This document shows positions 42,068 through 52,688 of a DNA stretch of 64,000 bases, piece after piece. Origin of the DNA: [Pantoea] beijingensis (lineage in GTDB: Bacteria > Pseudomonadota > Gammaproteobacteria > Enterobacterales > Enterobacteriaceae); NCBI RefSeq assembly GCF_022647505.1, contig NZ_CP071409.1:310001-374000 (forward strand), read 5' to 3'. Every line of letters starts with the position of its first letter. Within the stretch, counting starts at the first letter, position 1. Under the pieces are notes generated by a model. The model saw only the letters and a program-made list of their open reading frames with translations. It made no database searches and had not been told where the DNA came from. A program made the position numbers and the translations under genes.

Positions 42068-42170
42068 TTCATTAGGGCCGCATGTTAATGCGGCCCTGTG
42101 ATAAACCTCAAGCGCAGATATGCTGTCGGTCAATCCACAGCCAGAAGAGTAGAAGCATTAAAACGACGGC

Positions 42171-42983
42171 ATGAAAAAAAATCGCGCTTTTTTGAAATGG
42201 GCGGGGGGGAAATACCCGCTGCTGGACGATATTCGACGTCATCTTCCCCAAGGGGAGTGTTTGGTTGAGCCTTTTGTGGGTGCGGGATCGGTGTTTTTGA
42301 ACACTGACTATGACAACTACATTCTGGCAGATATCAACAGCGATCTTATCAATCTCTATAACATCGTTAAAACGCGCACTCTGGAGTTTGTGAAGGATGT
42401 GCGTGAACTGTTTACTCCTCAAACTAACGATGCTGATTACTATTACGCACGCCGTCTGGAGTTTAATCAATGCCGGGACGCGTATCGTCGTGCAACACTG
42501 TTTATTTACCTTAATCGCCATTGCTATAACGGCTTGTGCCGCTATAACCTCAGCGGTGAGTTCAATGTGCCTTTTGGTCGCTATCGTAAACCGTACTTTC
42601 CGGAAGATGAGCTTTACTGGTTTGCAGAACGCGCGCAAAAAGCCACCTTTGTCTGTGAATCTTACGATGTTACTCTGAAAAACGCGCGTAAAGGCTCGGT
42701 TGTTTACTGCGATCCACCTTACGCGCCACTGTCGGCTACTGCGAATTTTACTGCTTACCATACCAACAGTTTCAGCCTGCGTGAGCAGCAACATCTGGCG
42801 GAACTGGCAACGAGGCTATCGCGGGAAAGCCAAATTCCGGTGCTGATCTCCAACCACGATACTGAACTGACACGACTTTGGTATCAGAATGCCGAAATGC
42901 ATGTGGTCAGTGCCCGGCGGTCGATCAGTAGAAGCATTAATGGTCGGAATAAAGTGGACGAGCTACTGGCGCTCTATCGCTAG
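42171..42983 (+). CDS. dam: DNA adenine methylase (GATC)
   Basis: Methylates adenine in GATC for mismatch repair, replication timing and gene control. 270 residues. Motifs: KWAGGKYPLL at the N-terminus, AdoMet motif EPFVGAGSVFLN, catalytic DPPYAPL (about residue 181) and SNHDTELTRLWY. The internal RRSISRSINGRNKVDELLALY end is that of Dam. Same strand as damX and rpe. Confidence 0.98.
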   Translation: MKKNRAFLKWAGGKYPLLDDIRRHLPQGECLVEPFVGAGSVFLNTDYDNYILADINSDLINLYNIVKTRTLEFVKDVRELFTPQTNDADYYYARRLEFNQCRDAYRRATLFIYLNRHCYNGLCRYNLSGEFNVPFGRYRKPYFPEDELYWFAERAQKATFVCESYDVTLKNARKGSVVYCDPPYAPLSATANFTAYHTNSFSLREQQHLAELATRLSRESQIPVLISNHDTELTRLWYQNAEMHVVSARRSISRSINGRNKVDELLALYR

Positions 42984-43049
42984 TGGGTTTCGTCCGCCGA
43001 CCTTCGAAGAATGTTGTGCCGTAACAGGCACACTAATTGGGAGAAACGG

Positions 43050-43736
43050 ATGAAACATTTTTTGCTGGCTCCATCAATTCTGTCCGCAGACTTTGCCCGT
43101 CTTGGTGAAGATACCGCTAAAGCGTTGGCCGCAGGCGGCGACGTTGTGCATTTTGACGTTATGGATAATCACTATGTTCCCAATCTGACCATGGGGCCGA
43201 TGGTACTGAAAGCACTGCGAGATTACGGTATTACTGCGCCTATCGACGTTCATCTTATGGTGCAGCCGGTGGATAGTCTTATCCCTGCCTTTGCTAAAGC
43301 GGGGGCGACGTATATTACTTTCCATCCTGAAGCGACACAGCACGTTGATCGTACTCTGCAACTGATTAAAGAGCAGGGCTGTAAAGCCGGACTGGTGTTT
43401 AACCCGGCAACGCCGCTGAGCTATCTGGATTATGTGATGGATAAGTTGGACGTGATCCTACTGATGTCCGTCAATCCTGGTTTTGGCGGCCAATCGTTCA
43501 TTCCCGGCACGTTAGATAAGTTGCGTGAAGCACGTAAACGCATTGATGAAAGTGGCTATGACATTCGCCTTGAGGTCGATGGCGGAGTGAAAATCGATAA
43601 TATCGCAGAAATTGCTGCGGCTGGTGCTGATATGTTTGTGGCGGGTTCGGCAATTTTTGGTCATCCGGATTACAAAAAGGTGATCGACGATATGCGTAAT
43701 GAACTGGAGAAAGCGCGCCATGGCTCATTTCACTGA
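43050..43736 (+). CDS. rpe: Ribulose-phosphate 3-epimerase
   Basis: Interconverts ribulose-5-P and xylulose-5-P. 228 residues from the ATG at 43050 ([15 protein letters not shown]), preceded by GGGAGAAACGG. TIM-barrel motifs: [47 protein letters not shown] and EVDGGVK, covering metal-binding His and Asp residues. A start at 43011 would add thirteen unmatched residues. Overlaps gph by 17 bases. Confidence 0.98.
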   Translation: MKHFLLAPSILSADFARLGEDTAKALAAGGDVVHFDVMDNHYVPNLTMGPMVLKALRDYGITAPIDVHLMVQPVDSLIPAFAKAGATYITFHPEATQHVDRTLQLIKEQGCKAGLVFNPATPLSYLDYVMDKLDVILLMSVNPGFGGQSFIPGTLDKLREARKRIDESGYDIRLEVDGGVKIDNIAEIAAAGADMFVAGSAIFGHPDYKKVIDDMRNELEKARHGSFH

Positions 43737-44400
43737 TATTCGTGCCGTCGCCTTCGATCTGGATGGCACTTTAGTCGATAGCGCGCCGGGGCTTTCCAAC
43801 GCGCTGGACCAGGTCTTCGTGGCGATGCAGCTACCACCACCGGGCCTTGAACTGATGTCGACATGGATCGGTAACGGGGCAGATATTCTGGTGGAGCGAG
43901 CATTGACCTGGGCGTTAAACGGTAACGCGCCTGAAATGCATCAGATTCGCGATACGCGTGTGCTATACGACAAATATTACGCTGAAACGGTAGAGAGCGG
44001 CAGCACACTCTTTCCGGGCGTCGCCGAAACGCTAAAAGCCCTGGCACAGCAGCGTATTCCAATGGCCATCGTAACCAATAAGCCGACCCCGTTTGTTGCA
44101 CCTTTGCTTGCTTCGCTCGGGATTGCGGATGTTTTCTCCCTGATTATCGGCGGAGATGATGTGGCGGAGAAAAAACCCCATCCGGCACCCTTGTTTATGG
44201 TTTTAGGTAAATTTGGCCTGTTTCCTCGGGAGTTGCTGTTTGTTGGCGACTCCCGCAATGATATTCTTGCTGCTCAGGCGGCTGGTTGCCCCTGCGTTGG
44301 CATGACCTTCGGTTATAACTACGGCGAATCTATCACGACCAGCCATCCGGACCTCGCTCTGGACCATTTTAACGATCTTTTGCCCGCGTTAGGGCTGTAA
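43720..44400 (+). CDS. gph: Phosphoglycolate phosphatase
   Basis: HAD-family enzyme that clears 2-phosphoglycolate from DNA repair. 226 residues from the ATG at 43720, shorter than the 252 of E. coli mainly because of a smaller cap region and a shorter tail. HAD motifs: [15 protein letters not shown] (nucleophile Asp), [29 protein letters not shown] and [11 protein letters not shown]. Translationally coupled to rpe. Confidence 0.96.
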   Translation: MAHFTDIRAVAFDLDGTLVDSAPGLSNALDQVFVAMQLPPPGLELMSTWIGNGADILVERALTWALNGNAPEMHQIRDTRVLYDKYYAETVESGSTLFPGVAETLKALAQQRIPMAIVTNKPTPFVAPLLASLGIADVFSLIIGGDDVAEKKPHPAPLFMVLGKFGLFPRELLFVGDSRNDILAAQAAGCPCVGMTFGYNYGESITTSHPDLALDHFNDLLPALGL

Positions 44401-44418
44401 TTATCAGGATAGAAAAGT

Positions 44419-45423
44419 ATGAGCAAACCCATCGTATTCAGTGGCGCACAGCCTTCAGGTGAATTGAGCATTGGTAACTACATGGGTGCGCTGCGTCAGT
44501 GGGTCCAGATGCAGGATGATTTTAACTGTATTTATTGCATTGTTGACTTACATGCCATTACCGTCCGTCAGGACCCGGCTGCATTGCGCAAGGCCACGCT
44601 GGATACATTGGCGCTTTATCTGGCCTGCGGGATCGATCCTGCGAAAAGCATTATCTTCGTGCAATCGCATGTGCCGGAACATACGCAGTTAGGCTGGATT
44701 CTGAACTGCTACACCTATTTTGGTGAGCTGAATCGCATGACGCAGTTCAAGGATAAATCGGCTCGTTACGAAGAGAATATCAACAGCGGACTGTTTTCTT
44801 ATCCGGTATTAATGGCGGCAGATATCCTGCTGTATCAGACTAACCAGGTGCCAGTCGGAGAAGACCAGAAACAACATCTGGAGCTAAGCCGCGATATCGC
44901 GCAGCGATTTAATGCGTTGTACGGCGATATTTTCAAGGTGCCTGAACCCTTCATTCCGAAATCAGGTGCACGCGTGATGTCGCTGCTGGAGCCGACGAAA
45001 AAGATGTCCAAGTCTGACGATAACCGCAATAACGTTATTGGCCTGCTGGAAGATCCGAAGTCTGTAGTGAAGAAGATTAAACGTGCGGTAACCGATTCCG
45101 ATGAGCCACCGGTGATTCGCTACGATGTTAAGCAGAAAGCGGGCGTTTCCAACCTGCTGGATATTCTGTCCGGTGTGAGCGGTAAAACCATTACCGAGCT
45201 GGAGCAAGAATTCGAAGGTAAAATGTATGGCCACCTGAAAGGCGCAGTGGCCGATGCAGTTTCCGGCATGCTCAGCGAGCTGCAGGAGCGTTACCATCGT
45301 TACCGTAACGATGAAGCATATCTGGAGCAGGTGATGCGTGACGGCGCGCAGAAAGCACGTGCGCATGCGCAGGAAACGTTGAAGAAAGTGTATGAGGCAG
45401 TCGGGTTTGTCGCTCAGCCGTAG
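44419..45423 (+). CDS. trpS: Tryptophanyl-tRNA synthetase
   Basis: Class I aminoacyl-tRNA synthetase, 334 residues, the E. coli length. ATP motif equivalent to HIGH is [10 protein letters not shown] (about 17-26); KMSKS is present as [10 protein letters not shown] (about 195). Tryptophan pocket and dimer parts include [13 protein letters not shown] and [17 protein letters not shown]. Last gene of the aroK superoperon, followed by a strong terminator. Confidence 0.99.
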   Translation: MSKPIVFSGAQPSGELSIGNYMGALRQWVQMQDDFNCIYCIVDLHAITVRQDPAALRKATLDTLALYLACGIDPAKSIIFVQSHVPEHTQLGWILNCYTYFGELNRMTQFKDKSARYEENINSGLFSYPVLMAADILLYQTNQVPVGEDQKQHLELSRDIAQRFNALYGDIFKVPEPFIPKSGARVMSLLEPTKKMSKSDDNRNNVIGLLEDPKSVVKKIKRAVTDSDEPPVIRYDVKQKAGVSNLLDILSGVSGKTITELEQEFEGKMYGHLKGAVADAVSGMLSELQERYHRYRNDEAYLEQVMRDGAQKARAHAQETLKKVYEAVGFVAQP

Positions 45424-45442
45424 CTATGCCACTGAGCTATTC

Positions 45443-45466
45443 AAAGGGGAGCCATGGCTCCCCTTT
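45443..45466. terminator. Bidirectional terminator trpS/cysG
   Basis: Perfect 24-base palindrome with arms AAAGGGGAGCCA and its complement, lying 20 bases after trpS and 16 before the end of cysG. A-tract and T-tract are part of the stem ends. Confidence 0.85.
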
Positions 45467-45481
45467 ATTACGAAGGTAGAC

Positions 45482-46846
45482 TCAGAACCAGCGCAGACGA
45501 TCGCGCAGGGCGACGACGCGGCCGACAATAATCAAGCTGGGGCTTTCAACCTGTCGGGCAAGTTCGGCCAACTGATGTAGTTCGCCGCTGACTACGCGCT
45601 GACGTGTCGACGTCCCGTTTTCTACCAGGGCTACCGGCATGTTTAACGACATGCCATGGGCACTGAGTTGACGCTGAATTTCCGGTGCCTGCGACAATCC
45701 CATATAGAACACCAGTGTCTGTTTTTCGGCGGCGAGGTTTGCCCAGTCGAACTCACCATCGGGCTTAAGATGCCCGGTGACCAGACGCACGCTTTGCGCA
45801 TGATCGCGGTGGGTCAGGGGAATACCGCTGTAGGCGGAACAACCGGAGGCCGCGGTAATCCCGGGCACCACCGAAAAAGGGATATCAGCATCAAGCAAGG
45901 CTTCCAGCTCTTCCGCCCCACGTCCAAAAATAAAGGGATCGCCACCTTTTAAACGTACTACGCGTTTGCCGCGCTGTGCCTGCTCCAGCAGGATCTGATT
46001 GATATCTGACTGTGGCACGCAGTGATACCCGGCGCGTTTACCGACAAAAATACGCTCGGCGTCACGGCGTATCAGATTCATTACTTCATCGGAAACCAGA
46101 CGATCGTAAACCACGATGTCTGCCTGCTGAATGTGTTGTAACCCTTTTAACGTTAATAAACCGGCATCACCGGGACCCGCACCGACCAGGACTACCTCAC
46201 CATGATCTTCCAGCGGTTGGCTAAATAACGCTTCGGTAAGTTTGGTGACCTGATGTTCATCGTTATTAGCGAGTGACTGCGCCAACCGATCACTGGTGAA
46301 CAGTTTTTCCCAGAAACGGCGGCGAAGACGGTGCGTGGAATAATGATTTTTTACTCGCTCGCGCAGGGAACCTGCAAAGGCAGCAACCTTCCCTAAATGC
46401 AGCGGCAACATGGCTTCCAGTTTCTCGCGCAGTAAACGTGCCATCACCGGGGCGCGCCCACCGGAAGAGACGGCGATCATCAGGGGAGAACGATCGATAA
46501 TCGACGGCATAATAAAGCTGGCACTTTCCGGTGCATCCACCACATTGCAAAAAATGCGTCGTACTTCGGCGGCAGAACTCACTGCCTGATTGACCCGTTC
46601 ATCGTTGGTTGCAGCAAACACCAGCCAGCAGCCATCTAGCATCTCGGCCCGAAAGGGAGCGCCAACCAGCGTGAGCTTTCCGGCCTGGGCCCAGAGGGTG
46701 AATTGCGGGGTAAAGTCGAGAGCACATACTGAAAGCTCAGCACCCGTTTCCAGCAGCAGGCGGGCTTTACGCTCCGCCACGTCGCCACCTCCGACCAGTA
46801 GACAACGTTTATCCCGTAACTGACAAAATAGCGGCAGATAGTCCAT
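45482..46846 (-). CDS. cysG: Siroheme synthase (trifunctional)
   Basis: Makes siroheme from uroporphyrinogen III: methylation, oxidation and iron insertion in one protein. 454 residues. N-terminal dehydrogenase/chelatase domain with [15 protein letters not shown] (NAD site) and [17 protein letters not shown]-terminal uroporphyrinogen methyltransferase domain (about 215-454) with [36 protein letters not shown] and [25 protein letters not shown] precedes the ATG. It supplies the cofactor for NirB. Confidence 0.98.
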   Translation of the reverse strand: MDYLPLFCQLRDKRCLLVGGGDVAERKARLLLETGAELSVCALDFTPQFTLWAQAGKLTLVGAPFRAEMLDGCWLVFAATNDERVNQAVSSAAEVRRIFCNVVDAPESASFIMPSIIDRSPLMIAVSSGGRAPVMARLLREKLEAMLPLHLGKVAAFAGSLRERVKNHYSTHRLRRRFWEKLFTSDRLAQSLANNDEHQVTKLTEALFSQPLEDHGEVVLVGAGPGDAGLLTLKGLQHIQQADIVVYDRLVSDEVMNLIRRDAERIFVGKRAGYHCVPQSDINQILLEQAQRGKRVVRLKGGDPFIFGRGAEELEALLDADIPFSVVPGITAASGCSAYSGIPLTHRDHAQSVRLVTGHLKPDGEFDWANLAAEKQTLVFYMGLSQAPEIQRQLSAHGMSLNMPVALVENGTSTRQRVVSGELHQLAELARQVESPSLIIVGRVVALRDRLRWF

Positions 46847-46871
46847 GGTGGTTCCTCTGGATGGCAGGGTA

Positions 46872-46904
46872 TTGCGGGTACGCTGGTATATAGCGTACCC
46901 GCAA
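46872..46904 (-). promoter_or_regulatory. Intercistronic hairpin between nirD and cysG
   Basis: Perfect 13-bp stem TTGCGGGTACGCT/AGCGTACCCGCAA with a 7-base loop and no T-tract. It lies in the 86-base spacer where E. coli has nirC. It may stabilise nirBD RNA or reduce readthrough into cysG. Confidence 0.65.
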
Positions 46905-46932
46905 GCCAGTTTCTTCGACAGGGAAAAACGCG

Positions 46933-47259
46933 TCAGGCTGCAACTTCTACCCGGCCCTCGATGACACGTACCGGGAAATGGGCGACGGAGTAATGTTCAT
47001 CTTCCATGCATAATCCATCACGCAGGCGGAAACGTTGTTTTTTTAACGGGCTGGCGACCCACAACTCTTGCTGGTGTTCCACAATCAGACCGCGGGATAG
47101 CACGCTGGCATTCGCGAAAGGATCGATGTTGCTGATCGCATAAAGTTGTTCATCCTTGCCGGGACGAAAGATGGCAACCTGCTGTTCTCCCAAGAGGGCA
47201 CAGACGCCGGTGGCAGGCAGGATATCGTTCAGTGAGCACACTACTTTCCACGTGTTCAT
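46933..47259 (-). CDS. nirD: Nitrite reductase (NADH) small subunit
   Basis: Rieske-fold accessory subunit of assimilatory-type cytoplasmic nitrite reductase. 108 residues, the usual length. As in E. coli NirD the Rieske-like core ([34 protein letters not shown]) lacks the cluster-binding CxH pairs. The ATG overlaps the nirB stop by four bases. Confidence 0.97.
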   Translation of the reverse strand: MNTWKVVCSLNDILPATGVCALLGEQQVAIFRPGKDEQLYAISNIDPFANASVLSRGLIVEHQQELWVASPLKKQRFRLRDGLCMEDEHYSVAHFPVRVIEGRVEVAA

Positions 47260-49799
47260 CGGTTCTCCTCCTCGACCATCGTGACGGCGATACGTTCCAG
47301 GGGACGAGCTGGACGATGCTGGTCGCGTTCGGCAACCATTTGCACGTTAGGATCGCGTTGGACGCTATTAATAAAATGTGCGAAACGTGTTTGTTGCTGA
47401 GGGGCATTTACCGTTTCTGTCCATTCGCAGGTCACGACCTCTCGCAGACGTGCCAGTTCGCCTTCAAGCTGAGTATTGAGCCCCAGCTTGTCGTGAATAA
47501 TCACCTCTTTCAGGTAATCAAGGCCTCCCTCCAGGCTTTCAAGCCACACGGAGGTACGCTGGAGTTTGTCGGCGGTGCGGATGTAAAACATCATAAAGCG
47601 GTCGAGATAGCTGACCAGCGTATCGTGGTCAAGATCCGCAGCCAGCAAATCGGCATGGCGTGGTTTCATTCCGCCGTTACCGCAAACGTAAAGATTCCAG
47701 CCTTTTTCGGTTGCGATAATACCGACGTCTTTGCCTTGTGCTTCGGCACACTCGCGGGTGCAGCCGGAGACGCCGAATTTCATCTTATGCGGCGTACGAA
47801 TGCCCTTGTAGCGGTGTTCCAGCTCTACGCCGAACCCTACACTATCCCCTACGCCAAAACGGCACCAACTGCTGCCGACGCAGGTTTTCGCCATGCGCAA
47901 CGATTTGGCATAAGCGTGTCCGGTTTCAAAACCGGCTTCGATCAGCTGTTTCCATATTGCCAGCAGGTCATCTTTCTGGGCCCCGAACAAGCCGATACGC
48001 TGAGAGCCGGTGATCTTGGTATAGAGGTTGTATTGCCGCGCAACTTTGCCGATCGCCAACAGGCCGGCAGGGGTAATTTCACCACCCGCAGAGCGAGGAA
48101 TGACGGAATAAGTGCCGTCTTTCTGGATATTGCCCAGAAAGATATCGTTGCTGTCCTGCAACGGGGTGTGCTGTGGTTTTAAGATATATTCGTTCCAGCA
48201 GGAAGCCAGCAGGGAAGCCACGGTAGGTTTACATATTTCACAACCGTAGCCTTGACCATGTTTCTCCAGCAGCATATCGAAGGTTTTGATCTCTTCCACG
48301 CGAATCAGGTGATAAAGCACCTGACGTGAATAAGCGAAGTGCTCACAGAGATTGTGGTTCACCTCAATCCCCTGACGGCTCAGTTCAACGTTCAGAACCT
48401 GCGTGATTAACGGAACGCAGCCACCACAGCCGGTGCCAGCTTTGGTTTCGGCTTTCAAAGCGGCAACCGTGTGGCAGCCTTTCTGTACGGCACTGATAAT
48501 ATCGCCTTTGGTAACGTCGAAGCAGGAGCAAATCTGTGCGCTATCCGGTAGCGACTCGACACCGATTGTGGGTTTATCCCCACCGGCATGGGCTGGTAAA
48601 ATAAGTGTATCCGGATTCTCCGGCAGCGTTATTTTATTCAGTGCCAGCTGCAACAAGTTACCGTAGTCGCTGGTATCACCAACCAGCACTGCACCCAGCA
48701 GAGTCTTGTTATCGGCACTCACCACCAGACGTTTATAGACCTCTTTATTTTCATCAAGGTAGACATAACTACGGGCACCTTCAGTACGGCCGTGTGCATC
48801 GCCGATGCCGCCCACGTCAACGCCCAGCAATTTCAGCTTCGCACTCATATCCGCGCCGGTGAACGCATTCTCGTTACCGAGCAGATGATCGCAGGCGACC
48901 TGTGCCATTTTGTAGCCCGGAGCCACCAGACCGTAAATACGGTTATTCCATGCGGCGCATTCGCCAATAGCATAGATATCTGGATCCGCAGTCTGGCAGC
49001 GATCGTTGATCAGAAAACCACCGCGTTGACCCAGTGGCAGATCACACTGTTTAGCCAGTTTATCCTGCGGGCGAATACCGGTTGAAAATACAATGAAATC
49101 AACGTCGAGATGGCTGCCGTCGGCGAAGTTCAGCGTTTTACCTGCGTTATGATGATGAACGATCTTCTGGGTATTTTTACCGGTATGCACCCGTACGCCC
49201 ATGCGTTCAATTTTCTGGCGCAGTTGCTCGCCGCCCATTGGATCCAATTGTTCTGCCATCAGTACCGGCGCGAACTCAATAACATGTGTTTCAATCCCGA
49301 GATTTTTTAGCGCACCAGCGGCTTCTAAACCTAGCAGTCCACCACCAATCACTGCGCCGCTTTTACTGCGTCGCGCGCAGGCTTCAATGGCATTGAGATC
49401 TTCAATTGTGCGGTAAACAAAGCAGTCCTGGCCTTCAGAGCCGAGAATAGGGGGAACCCATGGCCATGAACCGGTTGCCAGAATCAGTTTGTCGTACCAA
49501 ATCGGGCGTCCGTTATTTGAGTAGATCACCTTCTCCTGACGATTAATTGTAATCGCGCGTTCACCCAGCAGAACGGTTACGCCGTGCTTTTGGTAATAGC
49601 CATCGCGGACGAGGGAGAGTTCTTCAGCAGTATGGTGTGAGAAATAGGCTGAGAGATGGACGCGATCGTAAGCAACACGGGGTTCTTCACAGAAGACGGT
49701 TATCTCAAACTGACCGGGATCGGCTTTATCAATGATCTCTTCAATGAAGCGGTGACCAACCATGCCATTACCAATAATGACGAGTTTGACTTTGCTCAT
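47256..49799 (-). CDS. nirB: Nitrite reductase (NADH) large subunit
   Basis: Cytoplasmic NADH-dependent reduction of nitrite to ammonium. 847 residues. N-terminal FAD/NADH domain (IGNGMVGHRFIEE; GAVIGGGLLGLEAAGALKNLG), BFD-like 2Fe-2S region with CSCFDVTKG and GTGCGGCVP (about 423-465), then the siroheme/4Fe-4S reductase domain with TCVGSSWCRFG and SGCTRECAEAQGKD near 640-695. GAGG lies 7 bases before the ATG. Preceded by FNR and NarL/NarP sites. The nitrite channel nirC is missing between nirD and cysG. Confidence 0.98.
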   Translation of the reverse strand: MSKVKLVIIGNGMVGHRFIEEIIDKADPGQFEITVFCEEPRVAYDRVHLSAYFSHHTAEELSLVRDGYYQKHGVTVLLGERAITINRQEKVIYSNNGRPIWYDKLILATGSWPWVPPILGSEGQDCFVYRTIEDLNAIEACARRSKSGAVIGGGLLGLEAAGALKNLGIETHVIEFAPVLMAEQLDPMGGEQLRQKIERMGVRVHTGKNTQKIVHHHNAGKTLNFADGSHLDVDFIVFSTGIRPQDKLAKQCDLPLGQRGGFLINDRCQTADPDIYAIGECAAWNNRIYGLVAPGYKMAQVACDHLLGNENAFTGADMSAKLKLLGVDVGGIGDAHGRTEGARSYVYLDENKEVYKRLVVSADNKTLLGAVLVGDTSDYGNLLQLALNKITLPENPDTLILPAHAGGDKPTIGVESLPDSAQICSCFDVTKGDIISAVQKGCHTVAALKAETKAGTGCGGCVPLITQVLNVELSRQGIEVNHNLCEHFAYSRQVLYHLIRVEEIKTFDMLLEKHGQGYGCEICKPTVASLLASCWNEYILKPQHTPLQDSNDIFLGNIQKDGTYSVIPRSAGGEITPAGLLAIGKVARQYNLYTKITGSQRIGLFGAQKDDLLAIWKQLIEAGFETGHAYAKSLRMAKTCVGSSWCRFGVGDSVGFGVELEHRYKGIRTPHKMKFGVSGCTRECAEAQGKDVGIIATEKGWNLYVCGNGGMKPRHADLLAADLDHDTLVSYLDRFMMFYIRTADKLQRTSVWLESLEGGLDYLKEVIIHDKLGLNTQLEGELARLREVVTCEWTETVNAPQQQTRFAHFINSVQRDPNVQMVAERDQHRPARPLERIAVTMVEEENR

Positions 49800-49856
49800 T
49801 TTTGCCTCAATTTTTTATTAATTGACGCTACAATAGCGCGGCAGAAATGGCGATTA

Positions 49857-49870
49857 TTGATGTATATCAA
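49857..49870. promoter_or_regulatory. FNR site of nirB
   Basis: TTGATGTATATCAA is a perfect match to the FNR consensus TTGAT-N4-ATCAA. It is centred about 64 bases before nirB, which would fit activation at -41.5 of a start near 49822 under anaerobiosis. Confidence 0.85.
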
Positions 49871-49883
49871 TCCTCTTGCTGTA

Positions 49884-49899
49884 TACCTCTTTGTGGGTA
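49884..49899. promoter_or_regulatory. NarL/NarP 7-2-7 site of nirB
   Basis: TACCTCT-TT-GTGGGTA fits the inverted heptamer pair (TACYYMT) with one mismatch. It is centred 28 bases upstream of the FNR site, the same spacing (-69.5 to -41.5) described at E. coli nirB. Confidence 0.75.
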
Positions 49900-50029
49900 T
49901 GTCGCTGATTTCTTGATGAGTTTACTTAAGCTAAGGAATTTATTCGGTTTTAGCTGAATCGTGTCAGATTTGAGTGTAATAATGGGCATTTCGGCCTGCG
50001 GCTATTGTTCTGCAGGCCTGTTCTTTGAA

Positions 50030-51267
50030 TTAATTTGGGCTTAGACGAACACCACCACTCATATTTAGCCTTGCAAGGCGAGTATCAAGGGCGCGCATGA
50101 AGTCCCGATAGCCGTTTTTTCCGTTCAGAGGGTCAGGGAGATCGCTGAAATAGCCGAGTTGACGTCCCGGCAATAGTGCTTCAACGATGCTGTGGTGGCC
50201 GCCGGCAACCATTATAGCTGTGTGCGTTAACAGCTTGGTTTCCGCCGCCTCCCGCTCTTCTTGCGTCAGCTTCGAATGAGGTTTCAGTACTTCTAAATGC
50301 TGAAAAATATACTGCATAGTGCCGGAAGCCCCAGTAATAAAAGGGGCGCCGCTCTGTCTAAACTGTTGGGCTGTGCTGGAGCTTTCGCTCCTTTCGTAGT
50401 CCGCTTTCGCGTGTTCTGTGTTTTTGCTGAAAAAGTTTTCCACAGAAGGACGGCGGTTTACTTCAGTTGCAATACCGGCGTGGCGATTAAAAAGGCTGTT
50501 CTGACGTACCCGCGTTGCATGTATCATGTTACGGCCACGATCCTCAAAGAAGGATTGCTCTCGCATTGAGTCATACAAACTGGAGTCGGTAATCTCTAAT
50601 AACATTCCTCTCAGGTCGAGCATGTTTTTATAACTCTTGTTCTCGAGAAGACCCGTAATAAGTTGGGGGGAGGGCTGATTTAATCTTCCCCCCTCGTTAA
50701 GGTATTCTTTAGTCTTTTTCGTATCGGCAAAAAGCGCCTTAACTACGGTAATAATCTCATGATTCTCTCCGTAGGTCTCTGATAAATAGCCTATATATAA
50801 TGATTCTAATCTTTCAACGTTCAAGATGATATTTGAAATATGCCTCAGAAATAGTTTTCCCTGGGCGGGACTCAAACTTTGCAGCATTTTTACCGACCAA
50901 CTTGACTCGCGTTGTGTCGCACTGACATCATTTTGCCGATAATCCAGTGCTGCGACATCTGTGCGCTGTCTGATCGACATCTGATTAAAGCGTGCGACTA
51001 AATTATTTCTGCTATCTGGTGTAGCGGTTGTCGTGCGAGAAATAGCGTTTCCGATTGCGGGGTTAGCGCCATGTTGCCGGGCAAGGGGGTGGACCTGTCG
51101 GTTGGCTGGTGGTGGCGCATAGCCGCCTTGGGGCGGCGATTGCTGTTGGTTACCTTGGGCGGAGGCAGCGGATGATGAGCGTGTGTTCGTGCGGAGATTT
51201 TGCTGGGTAACCTGTAGGTTCGAGTACTCACGTTATAGCTACCAGCCGTATTTCTTATACCAGACAT
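50030..51267 (-). pseudogene. Effector-like gene broken by a frameshift near its 5' end
   Basis: An ATG at 51267 with AAGG 7 bases upstream opens a frame (MSGIRNTAGSYN...) that ends at 50998. A second frame is open from 51232 to 50030 (400 codons) but has no ATG, GTG or TTG before 50980. In that frame the upstream part reads as a Ser/Gln/Pro/Asn-rich leader (SSSAASAQGNQQQSPPQGGY) typical of type III export signals, followed by a soluble domain ending GGHHSIVEALLPG...NGYRDFMRALDTRL. I infer one ancestral gene of about 412 codons split by a one-base deletion (or two-base insertion), probably near 51230. No slippery heptamer is seen. I do not recognise the domain. An hrp-box-like site lies 41 bases upstream. 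Accessory between nirB and tsgA, which are neighbours in E. coli. Confidence 0.65.
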
Positions 51268-51308
51268 TTTTCTACCTTTCTTTATAGCGACAAAAATAAT
51301 CGCGGCAT

Positions 51309-51336
51309 TAAGTGTCTTTATACTGTTAAAGATTCC
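51309..51336 (-). promoter_or_regulatory. Imperfect hrp-box-like promoter
   Basis: Minus strand reads GGAATC, 15 bases, ACACTTA. Compared with GGAACC-N15/16-CCACNNA it has one mismatch in each half, with the same 15-base spacing as the perfect box at 13906-13933. It ends 41 bases before the effector-like ATG. Confidence 0.45.
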
Positions 51337-51474
51337 CCTGATAGATGAAGCCAGTGTGTAAGTAAATGCTAAAGCGTGGATCCGCTTTTATTGTTTTTGC
51401 TTTCATTAGGGTAGGTGCACGCGAAAGGGGGCATTAATGGCGTGGGGAGAGTTCTTGCAGGGGTCTGTATTAAA

Positions 51475-51497
51475 AAAGGAGCCGGAAAGGCTCCTTT
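51475..51497 (-). terminator. Rho-independent terminator of tsgA
   Basis: 9-bp stem AAAGGAGCC/GGCTCCTTT with a 5-base loop, followed on the minus strand by TTTAA after the stem Ts, giving a good U-tract 10 bases after tsgA. Confidence 0.88.
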
Positions 51498-51506
51498 AAC
51501 ATAGAA

Positions 51507-52688
51507 TTAATGCGTCGCGTGCCCGTGGCTACGGTGTTTGGTCACGAAGCCCAGTAACAGACACATTACGAAAACGACCGCATACAGGCCGTTCGCCGTT
51601 GCCAGTGCGGCATGTGGACCACCGTGTTCAACGATAGGGCTGGTTACGACGAAGGTTAACATCGTGCCAATGGTGCCGCAGGTCAGGATAAAGTTCACCA
51701 GTTTTGGTGAAGATACTTTAGTCTGCAGGGAGCCCAGGGTAATGATGGTGGTATAAATTGCGCTTGAGCTAAAGCCGAGGACCATAATAATCCACTTCAG
51801 CATGGAGGCATCATTGCTGCTGACGAACCAGTACATCAGTACGGTAGCGAAGGCAGCTAGCACCAGCAGAATACGTTGCAGGTCGAAGAAGCGCAGCACA
51901 AAACTGAATATCCACATACCGACCATATAGGCGGTCCAGAAATTACCCACTAACTGGCCGGCGGCAGAGATATCCATCCCCATGGTTTTGGTGGCATATT
52001 CCGGAACCCAGGAGATAAAGCCTAGCTGTCCAAGGATATAGCAGAGTGCGGCGATAGACAGGAACAGTACACCGATGCCCCATTTCTCTTTTTCGACCGG
52101 TTTATTCTCTATCGATTTTTGGCCCAGTACCGGGAATTCTACGGTAAGAGTCAAAATAAAAATGGCGACATAAATCAGACCGATGCAGGCATACACCCAG
52201 AACCATGGCAGATGACGTGCCAGCAGGATACCGGCGATAATGGGGAAAACTGTACCAGCCATACTGAAAAATGAGTCGGTGAACAGCAGGCGAGAACCGC
52301 GCTGGCGCCCTTCATAGAGATGGGTAATCAGGAAGGTACCAATCGACATGGTAATACCACTGACTACGCCCAGCACAAACATGCAGAGTGAAAAAATACT
52401 CAGGCTATGACTGGTCATCAGCCCGGCGATGGCCAGAATCATTAGGACAAAACCGAAGATCAACTGACGCTTCAGTGGCACGATCTCCATCAGCCAGGCA
52501 TTGAGGAATATGGCGATAAGAATGCCCGCGTTGAGAAAGGTAAAGGTATTACTCATTTGTGACACCGGCAGATGGAAGTACTCTGCGATATCGCCCATCA
52601 CCATCCCGGTGACAATGACCAGTGCGCCGGTTAACGCATAGGAGAAAAAGCTGATCCAGGTAAGCCCGATTCGATTACGATTAGTCAT
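51507..52688 (-). CDS. tsgA: Major facilitator transporter TsgA
   Basis: Inner-membrane MFS protein of 393 residues with about twelve hydrophobic segments, equal in length to E. coli TsgA. Start [32 protein letters not shown] and the loop [26 protein letters not shown] stretch identify it. The substrate is not known; the gene was linked to selenite/tellurite response. Divergent from ppiA. Confidence 0.97.
   Translation of the reverse strand: MTNRNRIGLTWISFFSYALTGALVIVTGMVMGDIAEYFHLPVSQMSNTFTFLNAGILIAIFLNAWLMEIVPLKRQLIFGFVLMILAIAGLMTSHSLSIFSLCMFVLGVVSGITMSIGTFLITHLYEGRQRGSRLLFTDSFFSMAGTVFPIIAGILLARHLPWFWVYACIGLIYVAIFILTLTVEFPVLGQKSIENKPVEKEKWGIGVLFLSIAALCYILGQLGFISWVPEYATKTMGMDISAAGQLVGNFWTAYMVGMWIFSFVLRFFDLQRILLVLAAFATVLMYWFVSSNDASMLKWIIMVLGFSSSAIYTTIITLGSLQTKVSSPKLVNFILTCGTIGTMLTFVVTSPIVEHGGPHAALATANGLYAVVFVMCLLLGFVTKHRSHGHATH

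Noticed and set aside
51061..51240. Programmed -1 frameshifting in the effector-like gene
   Set aside because: The required shift is -1, but no X-XXY-YYZ slippery heptamer is visible in the overlap of the two frames, so an indel is simpler.
50998..51267. Separate 89-residue protein upstream of the effector-like gene
   Set aside because: After about twelve codons its His/Pro/Arg-rich reading looks like a shifted frame, whereas the overlapping frame gives a plausible secretion leader continuous with the downstream domain. Merged into one frameshifted gene.
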